Source of the DNA: Martinezella lusitana
Lineage (GTDB): Bacteria > Pseudomonadota > Alphaproteobacteria > Rhizobiales > Rhizobiaceae
DNA: 64,000 nt
Direction: 5' to 3'
Assembly: GCF_014207095.1 (NCBI RefSeq)
Contig: NZ_JACHBG010000008.1
Coordinates: 162,118 to 226,117, forward strand
Positions 1 to 8,854 of the stretch are shown here, piece after piece (within the stretch, counting starts at the first letter, position 1; each line of letters opens with the position of its first letter). Made by a program: the position numbers and the translations under genes. Under the pieces are notes generated by a model that searched no databases, was not told where the DNA came from, and saw only the letters and a list, made by a program, of their open reading frames with translations.

Positions 1-13
1 CTGCCAAATAACG

Positions 14-39
14 AAAAGCCCCGCCGAAGCGGGGCTTTT
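14..39 (-). terminator. Rho-independent terminator after yidC
   Basis: An 11-bp arm (AAAAGCCCCGC), a CGAA tetraloop and the matching arm ending in GGGGCTTTT lie 5 bases beyond the yidC stop. The element is symmetric with A and T runs on both sides, so it can end transcription in either direction. Confidence 0.85.
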
Positions 40-43
40 GCAT

Positions 44-1849
44 TTATTTCGATGGCGCCGGTTTTCGTTTGAAGAGGCCCTTCAGATTGTCGAAGAGCTC
101 TACCTTCACACCATGGCGCTTCATGATGATCGACTGCTGGATCACCGAGAGGGTGTTGTTCCAGGCCCAGTAGATCACGAGGCCGGCCGGGAAGCTTGCC
201 AGCATGAACATGAATACCAGCGGCATCCAGTTAAAGATCATCGCCTGGGTTGGGTCCGGCGGCGTCGGGTTCATGCGCATCTGGAAGAACATGGTAACGC
301 CCATGATCAGCGGCCAGACGCCGAGATGCAGGAAGGTCGGAGCCGCAAAGGGCAGCAGGCCGAAGAGGTTGACGATCGACGTCGGATCTGGAGCGGAAAG
401 GTCCTGAATCCAGCCGAAGAACGCCGCGTGACGCATCTCGATGGTGATGTAGATCACCTTGTAGAGCGAGAAGAAGATCGGGATCTGCAGGAGCACCGGC
501 CAGCAGCCCGCGATCGGATTGATCTTCTCTTCCTTGTAAAGCTGCATGGTCGCCTGCTGCAGGCCCATGCGGTCGTCGCCGAACTTCGCCTTCAGCTCCT
601 CCATCTTCGGCTGCATGCGCTTCATGTTCGCCATGGAGGCATATTGCCGGCTGGCGAGCGGGAAGAAGAGCGCCTTGACGACGATGGTCGTGCAGAGGAT
701 GGCGACGCCGAAATTACCGAAGAAGCGGAAGAAGAAATCCATCAGCTTGAACATCGGCTTGGTGATGAAATAGAACCAGCCCCAGTCGATCAGGCGGTCG
801 AAGCGCGGGATCGAATAGCTGGTTTCATAGCGATCGATGACCGGAACTTCCTTGGCGCCGGCGAAGACGAGGTTCTTCAGCTCGATCGACTGGCTGGGAG
901 CGACCGTGATCGCATCCTGCTTGTAATCGGCCTGATAACGTGGCGTGCCGTCGGCGAAATGCGAGAAGCGGGCGTCATAGGCCGTCGACTGCGGCGGCAC
1001 GACGGTTGCGGCCCAGTACTTGTCGGTCATGCCGAGCCAGCCGCCGGTCGACTTTGCCGGTGTCGTTGCTTCCTTCTCGGTCGAGGCATATTTGGTCTCG
1101 ATCAGGCCATCGTCGCCAATAACGCCGATGAAGCCTTCGTGCAGAACGTATGCGGAGGGCGTCTCAGGCTTGTTGTAGCGCGTAACGCGGCCATAGCTCG
1201 ACAGAGAAACCGGAGCCTGGCTGCTGTTGGCGATCTTGTCGGTGATCGTGAACATATAGCGATCGTCGACGGAGATCGTGCGCGAGAAGGTGACGCCCTT
1301 GTCGTTGGTATAGGACAGCGTGACCGGCGTCTTATCCGTCAGCTTGTCGCCGCCTGCGAGCTTCCACACGGTCGAAGGACCGGGAACCGCGCCGGTCGCG
1401 TCGTTGCCGACATAGCCGAGTTCGGTGAAGTAGCCGTCCTTGGTGTCGGCAGGGCTGAACAGCGTGATGATCGGGCTGCTCTTGTCGACGGTCTCGTGAT
1501 AGCTCTTCAGACGCAGGTCATCGAGGCGAGCGCCTTCCAGGTTGATGGAACCGGCAAGCGCGGGCGTATCGATGACAACGCGCGAGGCTGCAGTCTTTTC
1601 GACCGACTGCTCACGGGTAAGGACCGTCGACGTCGTCTGGCCGTTTGCCGGCAGCGCACCGTTCACTGCGGTCCCTGCGGCCGGAGACTGGGTCGTCTGA
1701 GCCTGCTGGGTCTGCTGATGCTGCTTGGCGGCCTGTTCGGCCTGGCGCTGCGCCTCAAGGCGCGGGTTCATATAGAAAAACTGCCAGCCGAGAACAATCA
1801 GCACGGACAGTGCAATTGCTATGAAGTAATTGCGGTTGTTTTCCATCAT
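44..1849 (-). CDS. yidC: Membrane protein insertase YidC
   Basis: YidC inserts and folds inner-membrane proteins, alone or with the Sec translocon. The 601-residue product starts MMENNRNYFIAIALSVLIVLGWQFF, an N-terminal transmembrane segment. A large periplasmic domain follows (about residues 60-345), then the conserved five-helix core from about residue 350 (WGWFYFITKPMF, FGNFGVAILCTTIVVK, a cytoplasmic hairpin with MKRMQPKMEELK, CWPVLLQIPIFFSLYKV). The tail is basic. Length and layout fit Gram-negative YidC. The start overlaps the rnpA stop by 4 bases (ATGA), so the two are probably translationally coupled in the rpmH-rnpA-yidC operon. Confidence 0.97.
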   Translation of the reverse strand: MMENNRNYFIAIALSVLIVLGWQFFYMNPRLEAQRQAEQAAKQHQQTQQAQTTQSPAAGTAVNGALPANGQTTSTVLTREQSVEKTAASRVVIDTPALAGSINLEGARLDDLRLKSYHETVDKSSPIITLFSPADTKDGYFTELGYVGNDATGAVPGPSTVWKLAGGDKLTDKTPVTLSYTNDKGVTFSRTISVDDRYMFTITDKIANSSQAPVSLSSYGRVTRYNKPETPSAYVLHEGFIGVIGDDGLIETKYASTEKEATTPAKSTGGWLGMTDKYWAATVVPPQSTAYDARFSHFADGTPRYQADYKQDAITVAPSQSIELKNLVFAGAKEVPVIDRYETSYSIPRFDRLIDWGWFYFITKPMFKLMDFFFRFFGNFGVAILCTTIVVKALFFPLASRQYASMANMKRMQPKMEELKAKFGDDRMGLQQATMQLYKEEKINPIAGCWPVLLQIPIFFSLYKVIYITIEMRHAAFFGWIQDLSAPDPTSIVNLFGLLPFAAPTFLHLGVWPLIMGVTMFFQMRMNPTPPDPTQAMIFNWMPLVFMFMLASFPAGLVIYWAWNNTLSVIQQSIIMKRHGVKVELFDNLKGLFKRKPAPSK

Positions 1850-2247
1850 ACTTTCCTGGAGCGGTCCGTTTCCGACCGCCGATGTTTCGGCCTGTTTTCG
1901 ATGCGGCTTACGAGTTCGCTTGCCAGTTTTTCGAAAGGTGCGGTCAGCACATCGCGCCGCGCGACAACCACATAGTCGTGTCCGGGCTGCATTGCAAACC
2001 CGGCATGAAGACGCACGGCTTCTTTCAGCCTGCGCCGCATGCGATTGCGCTCCACTGCGTTGCCATGTTTTTTGGTAACAGTAAAACCAACGCGGGGGTC
2101 GGCGTCGGCAAGCTTGCGGTCCAGCATCTCTAGGAGAAAGAAGCCGCCCTTGCGCTTCTCGCCTTCACGGACTGCAAGAAACTGCGGCCGGCTTTTCAGC
2201 CGCCCGACAGTCTTTTTGGGTCGTTCATTCGTCAATTTGCCCGCCAT
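1846..2247 (-). CDS. rnpA: Ribonuclease P protein component
   Basis: RnpA is the small basic protein that joins the RNase P RNA to mature tRNA 5' ends. The 133-residue product has the family signature as GNAVERNRMRRRLKEAVR near residues 62-79, plus VGFTVTKKHG before it. It lies 25 bp downstream of rpmH and overlaps yidC by 4 bases, the classic bacterial order. An N-terminal stretch before LKSRPQFLAV is typical of alphaproteobacterial versions. A hairpin around the rpmH stop may adjust its expression relative to rpmH. Confidence 0.96.
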   Translation of the reverse strand: MAGKLTNERPKKTVGRLKSRPQFLAVREGEKRKGGFFLLEMLDRKLADADPRVGFTVTKKHGNAVERNRMRRRLKEAVRLHAGFAMQPGHDYVVVARRDVLTAPFEKLASELVSRIENRPKHRRSETDRSRKV

Positions 2248-2264
2248 CCTGGATCATCGGGCAC

Positions 2265-2282
2265 TTCGGCCGTTAGGCCGAA
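2265..2282. promoter_or_regulatory. Hairpin holding the rpmH stop codon in its loop
   Basis: TTCGGCC and GGCCGAA form a perfect 7-bp stem around a 4-base loop (GTTA) that contains the complement of the rpmH TAA stop. There is no U-tract, so it is probably an mRNA processing or stability element between rpmH and rnpA rather than a full terminator. That role is inference. Confidence 0.5.
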
Positions 2283-2407
2283 AGACGCTTGCGGCCGCGG
2301 TTACGGCGAGCGGAAAGAACCGCACGGCCGCCCTTGGTAGCCATACGGGCACGGAAGCCGTGACGACGCTTGCGAACAAGCTTGGATGGTTGATAGGTAC
2401 GCTTCAT
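2273..2407 (-). CDS. rpmH: 50S ribosomal protein L34
   Basis: This 44-codon gene encodes ribosomal protein L34. The translation begins MKRTYQPSKLVRKRRHGFRA and ends in RRNRGRKRLSA, an almost canonical L34 that is very rich in Arg and Lys. It is the first gene of the rpmH-rnpA-yidC operon. A strong sigma-70 promoter lies about 120 bases upstream. Confidence 0.98.
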   Translation of the reverse strand: MKRTYQPSKLVRKRRHGFRARMATKGGRAVLSARRNRGRKRLSA

Positions 2408-2528
2408 TTATTTAAACACCGCGGAGTGCGGCCCTTCTTGAGCTTTGCTTCAATAGCAAGGAGCGTTGTTGATTATGACGAACGGACTTGGCCCGCAAAT
2501 GCAGGCTCCATGACCGAACGTGCGCGGG

Positions 2529-2557
2529 CTTATAAGGATCGAGGCCCCTAAAGTCAA
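2529..2557 (-). promoter_or_regulatory. Sigma-70 promoter of rpmH-rnpA-yidC
   Basis: On the minus strand TTGACT (2557-2552) and TATAAG (2534-2529) are separated by exactly 17 bases. This is close to the housekeeping consensus. It leaves a leader of about 115 bases before the rpmH start. Nothing else is recognisable between 2558 and 2809. Confidence 0.75.
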
Positions 2558-2809
2558 TTATACCGGCGCAGATTCCTTGAAATCCGGGATTTCCGCCTGT
2601 TGACGCAGCATCCCGACAGCGTCGGGTCGATTGACGGCGCGCGCACAGAAATATTCGAAAATGCTGAAATAGGACGAAAGAACAAGTATTGATCCACGCA
2701 TTTTGACTAAAATTGCAGCAAGATAACATTAATGAATTTGGCCGATATCTGGATCCTACTGGCAAAACTCGCCCATTTCCGGCGATGCTGACGGCCTTTG
2801 GGGGATATC

Positions 2810-4819
2810 TTGAAAATACGCGGCAAAGTAAATCTGCTTGTACTCGTCATGACCGGGGCGGCGCTGCTGATCGGCGCCACCACTCTTTATGCTTTGCGTC
2901 GATATGACCAGAGACTGCAGAGTTACGAGCAGACTGCCAGCCGCGCCTATATGGGCGAGCGTCTCAACCGCTATGTAACCGCGGTGGTCATGGAGGCGCG
3001 CGGCATTTATGCGGCCGCTTCGGCCAAGGATTCCAAGAGCTTCGCCGATGGGTTGATGTCCGATCTCGACGAAATCGACAAGGTCCTGGCCTCCTGGTCA
3101 CCCCTGGTGCCGGAAGCGCAGAAAGCCGACTTCGCCAAATTGCAGGCCCGCGCCCAGGAGTTTCGCGGCTTTCGCACGGAAACGGCCCGTCTCGGCGTGA
3201 CCGAGGGTCCGGACGCTGCCGGCAAGCAGGGCAACAACGAGGCCAACCGCGCCAATCGCAAAGCCTTCCAGGCTGAGATCGACGCCGTCGTTCAGGCCGA
3301 CAAGGCGGAACTTGCAAAGGCGGAAGCCGAGATCGCCGTCTTCCACAAGAACATCCTGTGGGTCGTTCTCAGCATCATGGTCGTCGGCATCGGCGCCGGC
3401 GTCGGTCTAGGCGCCTATATCGGTACGGTTCACCTGAGCCGCCCGATCCGCAAGGTCACTGACGCGATCAAGAAGGTGGCCGACGGCCAGTTCGATATCG
3501 AGGTGCCGTTTGCGGGACGCGGCGACGAAATCGGTGAGATGGCCGCCGCTGTCGACGTCTTCAAGGAAAACGGCAATGCCGTGCGCCGCATGAATGCCGA
3601 AGAAATGGCGATGCGCGCCAGAAGCGACGAACTACAGTCCAGTATGTCGCTCGCCGTTTCGGCTGCAGCGGCCGGCGATTTCAGCCGCCGCATCGACAAG
3701 GATTACGGCGACGCCAATCTCAATCGCTTCGCCACCAATGTGAACGAGCTGCTTGTCAGCGTTGATGTCGGCATCGGCGAAGTCCGCCGCGTCATCGCAA
3801 GCCTGGCCGAAGGCGATCTGACCCAATCGATGAAGGGTGAATTCCAGGGCGCCTTTGCGGAGCTGCAGCAGAACGTCAATGCGACGCTTGCTACGTTGAA
3901 GAGCACGATGCGCGAAGTGCGCGAGACCACCGGCTCGATCAACTCCAACACCAACGAGCTGCGTCACGCCAGCGACGACCTCTCCAAGCGCACCGAACAG
4001 CAAGCGGCAGCGCTTGAGGAAACCTCGACCGCGCTCGATCAGATCACTTCCGTCGTTCAGAATTCGACCGAGCGGGCACGCGAGGCGAGCGTCATGGTGG
4101 GCGAGGCTAAGGACGATGCCGCCCGTTCCGGCACGGTCGTTCGCAACGCGATCGACGCCATGGGCCGCATCGAGCAGGCATCCGGCGAAATCAGCCAGAT
4201 CATCGGCGTCATCGACGACATCGCCTTCCAGACCAATCTGCTGGCGCTCAACGCTGGTGTTGAGGCTGCGCGCGCCGGCGAGGCGGGCAAGGGCTTTGCC
4301 GTCGTCGCTCAGGAAGTGCGCGAGCTTGCCCAACGCTCTGCCACGGCCGCCAAGGATATCAAGGCGCTGATCGGCAAATCCGGTGGCGAGGTGCAGGCCG
4401 GCGTCAAGCTGGTGCAGGCGACCGGCGAGGCGCTCTCGACCATCGAGGCGCGCGTGCTGAAGATCAACGATCACATTCACTCCATCGCGACGGCTGCACG
4501 CGAGCAGGCGACCGGCCTGTCGGAAGTCAACAATGCCGTGAACCAGATGGACGAAGTCACGCAGCGCAATGCCGCCATGGTCGAAGAGACCTCTGCTGCG
4601 ACCCATCGCCTGGCAGGCGAGGCTGATGGCCTCGTACGGCTGGTCTCCCGCTTCAAGGTCGATGGAGGCAATGTTGCAGCTCCGATGGCGGCCCGCGCCG
4701 AAACGCATCGTCCGGCACCATCGCCGGCGCGCCGGATGATCGACAAGGTCGCAACGGCCTTCGGCGGCGGCGCTGGCCGCGCCACGGCCGCCGCCGCGCA
4801 GAATTGGGAAGAATTCTGA
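2810..4819 (+). CDS. Methyl-accepting chemotaxis protein
   Basis: A transmembrane chemoreceptor that would control CheA kinase activity in response to a ligand. The protein (about 669 residues) has a first membrane helix at about 6-28, a periplasmic helical domain, a second helix at about 183-204, and a HAMP domain starting LSRPIRKVTDAI. A second HAMP-like segment follows, then the signalling domain with the hairpin tip EISQIIGVIDDIAFQTNLLALNAGVEAARAGE, split here only by the reading of the motif. It ends in NWEEF, a CheR/CheB-tethering pentapeptide. I chose the TTG at 2810 because GGGGGA sits 5-7 bases upstream. A TTG at 2798 is in frame but lacks a ribosome site. No che genes are nearby and the ligand is unknown. 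Confidence 0.93.
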   Translation: MKIRGKVNLLVLVMTGAALLIGATTLYALRRYDQRLQSYEQTASRAYMGERLNRYVTAVVMEARGIYAAASAKDSKSFADGLMSDLDEIDKVLASWSPLVPEAQKADFAKLQARAQEFRGFRTETARLGVTEGPDAAGKQGNNEANRANRKAFQAEIDAVVQADKAELAKAEAEIAVFHKNILWVVLSIMVVGIGAGVGLGAYIGTVHLSRPIRKVTDAIKKVADGQFDIEVPFAGRGDEIGEMAAAVDVFKENGNAVRRMNAEEMAMRARSDELQSSMSLAVSAAAAGDFSRRIDKDYGDANLNRFATNVNELLVSVDVGIGEVRRVIASLAEGDLTQSMKGEFQGAFAELQQNVNATLATLKSTMREVRETTGSINSNTNELRHASDDLSKRTEQQAAALEETSTALDQITSVVQNSTERAREASVMVGEAKDDAARSGTVVRNAIDAMGRIEQASGEISQIIGVIDDIAFQTNLLALNAGVEAARAGEAGKGFAVVAQEVRELAQRSATAAKDIKALIGKSGGEVQAGVKLVQATGEALSTIEARVLKINDHIHSIATAAREQATGLSEVNNAVNQMDEVTQRNAAMVEETSAATHRLAGEADGLVRLVSRFKVDGGNVAAPMAARAETHRPAPSPARRMIDKVATAFGGGAGRATAAAAQNWEEF

Positions 4820-4989
4820 TCTCGTTGCGATAGATGAGAGACGCGGTTGCGCCGGGCGCAGCCGCACTTGCCGTTGGCGCTATAGGGTCCCTCGATCGCG
4901 ACTCGATTGGAAAAAAACCCACAATCGCCTATTATGCCATTTCGACAAGTCGCCATCAGGTCGCTTTGCGGCGAAGCGGGACATTTGAA

Positions 4990-6510
4990 ATGGACAGTGA
5001 GCAGGGCGGAAACGTCGCAAGGGAGGGCAAGGCCGACAAGGTCGGTCTAGCCAGGCTTTGCAGGCCGACCGGCATCTTTGGCGGCCTCTCGGGCAAGCTC
5101 CTCATTCTCACGGTCGTTTTCATGTCTTTGGCCGAGGTGCTCATCTTCGTGCCCTCCGTCGCCAATATGCGGCTGCGCTGGTTGGAAGACCGGCTGAGCA
5201 CGGCTGCTGCTGCTGCCATCGCCATCGACGGCCTGCAGACCGCAGAATTGCCGCGCGCGCTGCAGAAGGAAACATTGATGGCCACCGGCACGCGGGCCAT
5301 CGTTCTGCGCAAGGACGGCACCTCGCGTCTGCTGGCGACAGCGGAAATGCCGGCCTCGGTCGACGACATGTACGATCTGAGCGATGTATCGCAGCTGACG
5401 GCCATCAAGGATGCGCTTCACACGCTCATCTTCGGTGGTAACCGCATCATTCGCGTCTTCGGACCCGTTGGCGGCGATGCCGGCACCGGCATCGAAGTGG
5501 TGCTGAAGGACACGCGCCTGCGCAACGCCATGCTTGCCTATTCGCGCAGCGTCTTCCTCGTTTCCATCCTGATTTCGCTCTTCACCGCTACGCTGATCTT
5601 CTTTGCGATCAACCGCATCATGATCCGCCCCATCCGCCGTCTCACTGACAGCATGCAGGCCTATTCCGACGACCCCGAAGATCCCGGCCGTATCCTCGTG
5701 CCCGATCGGGGACGCGATGAGCTCGCGGTGGCCGGCCGCCATCTCGCCGCCATGCAGACGCAGCTGCAGAAAACGCTGAAGCAGCAGAAGAACCTCGCCG
5801 CCCTCGGCCTCGCCGTTTCGAAGATCAATCACGACATGCGCAATATCCTCTCAGCCGCACAGCTGATGTCGGACAGGCTTGTCGATGTCGACGACCCTAT
5901 GGTGAAGCGATTCGCACCCAAGCTGCTGCGCACCATCGATCGCGCCGTCGGCTATACGACAGAGGTGCTGTCCTACGGCCAGACGTCCGAATCGGCGCCG
6001 CGCCGGCGCAAGCTTCACCTCGTGGAGCTGATTGCCGAGGTTCGGGACATTCTGGCGATCGACCCGGAAAGCGGCGTCGAGTTCCTCGAGCAGCTCAACT
6101 CCGATCTTGAAGTCGATGCCGATAGCGAACAGCTGTTCCGCGTCATCCATAATCTCTGCCGCAACGCCCATCAGGCGCTGATTGCCTTCAGCGATGCGGA
6201 AGCGGGGAGCGTCAAGCGCATCACTGTGTCGGCGCATCGGATAGGAAGCGTCGTCAGCATCACCGTCGACGACACCGGCCCGGGCATGCCGCAGAAGGCG
6301 CGAGAGAATCTTTTCACCGCATTTCGCGGTTCCGCTCGTTCCGGAGGCACCGGCCTTGGCCTAGCAATCGCCCGCGAGCTGGTTCTTGCCCATGGCGGCA
6401 CCATTGCGTTGGTGGAAAAACCTGTGGCGGGAACGCAATTCCGCATCGAGATTCCCGACCGCCCGGTATCTCTCGACGATTACCGCAGCAAAAGCTTGCA
6501 AGAAAACTGA
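4990..6510 (+). CDS. Orphan sensor histidine kinase (HAMP, HATPase)
   Basis: A membrane sensor kinase. From the ATG at 4990 (506 residues) there are transmembrane helices at about 36-58 and 184-206 around a periplasmic sensor of about 125 residues, then a HAMP linker (RPIRRLTDSM). The phospho-acceptor box is SKINHDMRN with His281. The ATP-binding boxes are NLCRNAHQAL (N), DDTGPGMP (G1) and GGTGLGLAIA (G2). HDMRN is a variant of the more common HELRT. An in-frame ATG at 4834 would add 52 low-complexity residues and has a poorer ribosome site. No response regulator is adjacent, so its partner is unknown. Confidence 0.9.
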   Translation: MDSEQGGNVAREGKADKVGLARLCRPTGIFGGLSGKLLILTVVFMSLAEVLIFVPSVANMRLRWLEDRLSTAAAAAIAIDGLQTAELPRALQKETLMATGTRAIVLRKDGTSRLLATAEMPASVDDMYDLSDVSQLTAIKDALHTLIFGGNRIIRVFGPVGGDAGTGIEVVLKDTRLRNAMLAYSRSVFLVSILISLFTATLIFFAINRIMIRPIRRLTDSMQAYSDDPEDPGRILVPDRGRDELAVAGRHLAAMQTQLQKTLKQQKNLAALGLAVSKINHDMRNILSAAQLMSDRLVDVDDPMVKRFAPKLLRTIDRAVGYTTEVLSYGQTSESAPRRRKLHLVELIAEVRDILAIDPESGVEFLEQLNSDLEVDADSEQLFRVIHNLCRNAHQALIAFSDAEAGSVKRITVSAHRIGSVVSITVDDTGPGMPQKARENLFTAFRGSARSGGTGLGLAIARELVLAHGGTIALVEKPVAGTQFRIEIPDRPVSLDDYRSKSLQEN

Positions 6511-6570
6511 TTTTTTTCAAACACTTGTCACTATCTTGAACGAAAATCGCGATCTTTTTCACAAATCCGC

Positions 6571-6599
6571 TTGCATTCCCTCAAGGGACCCTTTAGAGA
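6571..6599 (+). promoter_or_regulatory. Putative promoter of tRNA-Arg
   Basis: TTGCAT (6571-6576) and TAGAGA (6594-6599) are separated by 17 bases. The expected start of transcription is about 30 bases before the mature tRNA. The -10 match is moderate. Confidence 0.5.
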
Positions 6600-6635
6600 A
6601 CCGCCCACACCGAACGGTTTCTTCCGTTTCGGCAC

Positions 6636-6712
6636 GCACCCGTAGCTCAGCTGGATAGAGCACCAGACTACGAATCTGGGGGTCAGGAGTTCGAATCTCT
6701 TCGGGTGCGCCA
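6636..6712 (+). tRNA. tRNA-Arg (anticodon ACG)
   Basis: A complete 77-base cloverleaf with CCA encoded. Acceptor GCACCCG pairs with CGGGTGC, the D arm carries AGCTCAGCTGGATAGAGC, and the T arm contains GTTCGAATC. The anticodon stem CCAGA/TCTGG encloses CTACGAA, giving anticodon ACG, which is deaminated to ICG in the cell and reads CGN Arg codons. A T-rich run follows directly. Confidence 0.97.
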
Positions 6713-6820
6713 TTTTTTCTTTTAAATTTGTGATGATGGTGAACGTTAGGCGTGGTTGCGCATAACGAGCAGCGAGCCATGGTTAGGCAGGCGTGCTATT
6801 GGCGCGACCTTCCTCGGCAA

Positions 6821-7162
6821 TCAGTGAAACTGGCGGACTTCTACCGGCGCGCGGCAGGCAGCTGCGGCCTTGCGTCCCCAGGCCAGAGCTTCGTCCTTGT
6901 CAGCGCATTCCAGCACCCAGAAGCCGCCCACATGTTCCTTGGTCTTGAGATACGGTCCATTCGTCACCAGCACATCGCCATTGGGCTGAGGGCATAGCGA
7001 CGTCGCGGCGCTTGCCGGGTGCATGCCACCGACGAAAATCCTGATGCCGGCAGCCTTCATCTCGTCATTGAGTCTGTCGATATCGCTGTGCATCGCTTCG
7101 TCCTCCATCACGGATGGATTGTAATCGTCCGGATGGTGGATTGAGACCAGATACTGGGTCAT
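6821..7162 (-). CDS. YCII-related (DGPF-type) domain protein
   Basis: A 113-residue single-domain protein of the YCII/DGPF superfamily, small ferredoxin-like folds usually of unknown role and often linked to ECF sigma factors. Visible features are MTQYLVSIHHPDDY at the start, the central IRIFVGGMHPASAA and the motif VTNGPYLKTKEHVGGFWVLE, the counterpart of DGPFAETKE. No sigma factor gene is nearby. A second YCII protein is encoded at 34168-34551. The function is not known. Confidence 0.82.
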   Translation of the reverse strand: MTQYLVSIHHPDDYNPSVMEDEAMHSDIDRLNDEMKAAGIRIFVGGMHPASAATSLCPQPNGDVLVTNGPYLKTKEHVGGFWVLECADKDEALAWGRKAAAACRAPVEVRQFH

Positions 7163-7297
7163 GACGTCTCCTATCGAGGTTTCCGAGCAGGCCGATTGCC
7201 GGCCTTCACCATATGACGAATGCCGGAGCCGTGATCCGACAAGCTGTCGGTCAGATTTTCACGCGCGGGCAAAAGCTATACCGCCACGGGAGTCGGT

Positions 7298-8854
7298 TCA
7301 GCTGGGTCGCGGTGCGTCTTGCCGATGATCCGTCGCCAACGGCAATTCCGGCAGGAAGAGCAGCACAATCAGCGCCAGCGCCACAATCGCCGTTCCCGTC
7401 GCGAAGGTCATAGCAATGGCGTGGCGGTAAAGTGCGATAGCGGCGGCATGCGCCTCCGGAGAGGCGGTGGCGAGCTCCCTCATGCCGGCTTCGGTGAGTG
7501 ACGACATATGCACGCCATCCAGCAGTCCGCCGGCGTTCTGGACGCGATAGGCCAGGATGGCTCCCGAGCCGGTAACGCCGATGAGGCCGCCAAGCGAGCG
7601 AAAGAAAGCCAGTGTCGCCGTGCCGACGCCGCGATGCGAAAACGGCAGCGCGTTCTGCACCGCAATCGTCATTGTGGGCATAACGAGCCCAAGCCCCAGA
7701 CCGAGAGCGAAGACGGCGGGCTCGATGATCCAGAAACCCTGGCTGCTGGCGGCGGCCCAGGAAAGGATCGCGAAGGCAACCGTCGCAAGGCTGAGGCCGC
7801 AGATCTGTGCGGGCTTGTATCGCCCGAAACGATGCAGCAGTACGCGGCCGTTGACCATCGAGGAGATAACGACGCCGATCATCAGCGGCCCTGTCAGCAG
7901 GCCGGAATGCGAAGCGCTGACGCCCATGACCATCTGGAAGAACAACGGAAAGAACAGGCTTGCGCCGAGCATGCCCATGAAGGTCAGCGCGAGCACGATG
8001 CAGGCGACGATGAACAACCGGTTGCGGAAGAGATCCGGCGGCAGCACCGGTTCGGGTTCGCGCCGGACATGAAGGATGAAGAGGCCGCAAAGCACCAGCG
8101 CGACGGCGAACAGTCCGAAAATCTCCGGCGAATTCCAGGCCCATTCATTGCCACCGAGTGCCAGCACCAGCAGGAAGCTCGTCGTGCAACCCGTCAGCAG
8201 CGCGGCGCCGAGATAATCGATGCGGCGGCTCCGAGACTGGTGCGGCCGCTTGAGCGCGCGGCCGATCATGACGAGGGCGACGGCGCCAATCGGCAGGTTG
8301 ACGTAGAAGATCCAGTGCCAGGACAGAAGATCGGTGATGATGCCGCCGGCGATCGGGCCGACAACGCTACAGACCGCGAAGACGGCCGCAATCGAGCCCT
8401 GGTTGCGCCCGCGTCTGGCGGGCGGCACGATATCGCCGATGATGATCTGCGCAAGCGGCATCAATCCGCCTGCGCCAATGCCCTGGATCGCCCGGAAGAT
8501 GATCAGCTGCATCAGCGTCTGCGCCATGCCGCTGAGGACGGAGCCGAGCAGAAAGATCAGGATCGCCGTATAGATCATCGGCTTGCGGCCGTATTGGTCG
8601 CTGAGCTTGCCGTAGAGCGGCATGGTGCTGGTGGAGGCGAGCACATAGGCGCTGACGACCCAGGAGAGATGGGTGAGGCCGCCAAGGTCGCTGACGATGC
8701 GGGGCAGGGCGGTCGCGACGATGCTCTGGTCTATAGCGCCGAGGCCAAGCACGATCATCAGGCCGAGAATGACCGCGCGGATCTCGCGGCGGTCGGGTGG
8801 ATCTCCCGCTGCGGGCGTCGCCGGCGGCGCTGCTTGCAGACGCTCTCCGCTCAT
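7298..8854 (-). CDS. MFS drug efflux transporter, DHA2 (14-helix) family
   Basis: A proton-driven inner-membrane exporter of the major facilitator superfamily. The 518-residue length and about 14 hydrophobic helices place it in the DHA2/EmrB-QacA group. Family motifs seen are LGAIDQSIVATALPRIVSDLG in the first helix region, GKLSDQYGRKP (motif A) and the motif-C-like GPIAGGIITD. Its start overlaps the stop of the upstream MarR gene by 4 bases, so regulator and pump are one operon. The substrate cannot be read from sequence; an antibiotic, detergent or plant phenolic is plausible by analogy. Confidence 0.92.
   Translation of the reverse strand: MSGERLQAAPPATPAAGDPPDRREIRAVILGLMIVLGLGAIDQSIVATALPRIVSDLGGLTHLSWVVSAYVLASTSTMPLYGKLSDQYGRKPMIYTAILIFLLGSVLSGMAQTLMQLIIFRAIQGIGAGGLMPLAQIIIGDIVPPARRGRNQGSIAAVFAVCSVVGPIAGGIITDLLSWHWIFYVNLPIGAVALVMIGRALKRPHQSRSRRIDYLGAALLTGCTTSFLLVLALGGNEWAWNSPEIFGLFAVALVLCGLFILHVRREPEPVLPPDLFRNRLFIVACIVLALTFMGMLGASLFFPLFFQMVMGVSASHSGLLTGPLMIGVVISSMVNGRVLLHRFGRYKPAQICGLSLATVAFAILSWAAASSQGFWIIEPAVFALGLGLGLVMPTMTIAVQNALPFSHRGVGTATLAFFRSLGGLIGVTGSGAILAYRVQNAGGLLDGVHMSSLTEAGMRELATASPEAHAAAIALYRHAIAMTFATGTAIVALALIVLLFLPELPLATDHRQDAPRPS

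Noticed and set aside
38..1975. Long open frame on the plus strand opposite yidC
   Set aside because: Antisense to a certain gene, composition Arg/His/Asp-rich as expected for a high-GC shadow frame, and no ribosome site or family motif.
2412..2765. Minus-strand frame upstream of rpmH
   Set aside because: It overlaps the strong rpmH promoter and has no ribosome site or homology I recognise.
3632..4867. Long minus-strand frame opposite the chemoreceptor gene
   Set aside because: Shadow of the MCP signalling domain; no motif of its own.
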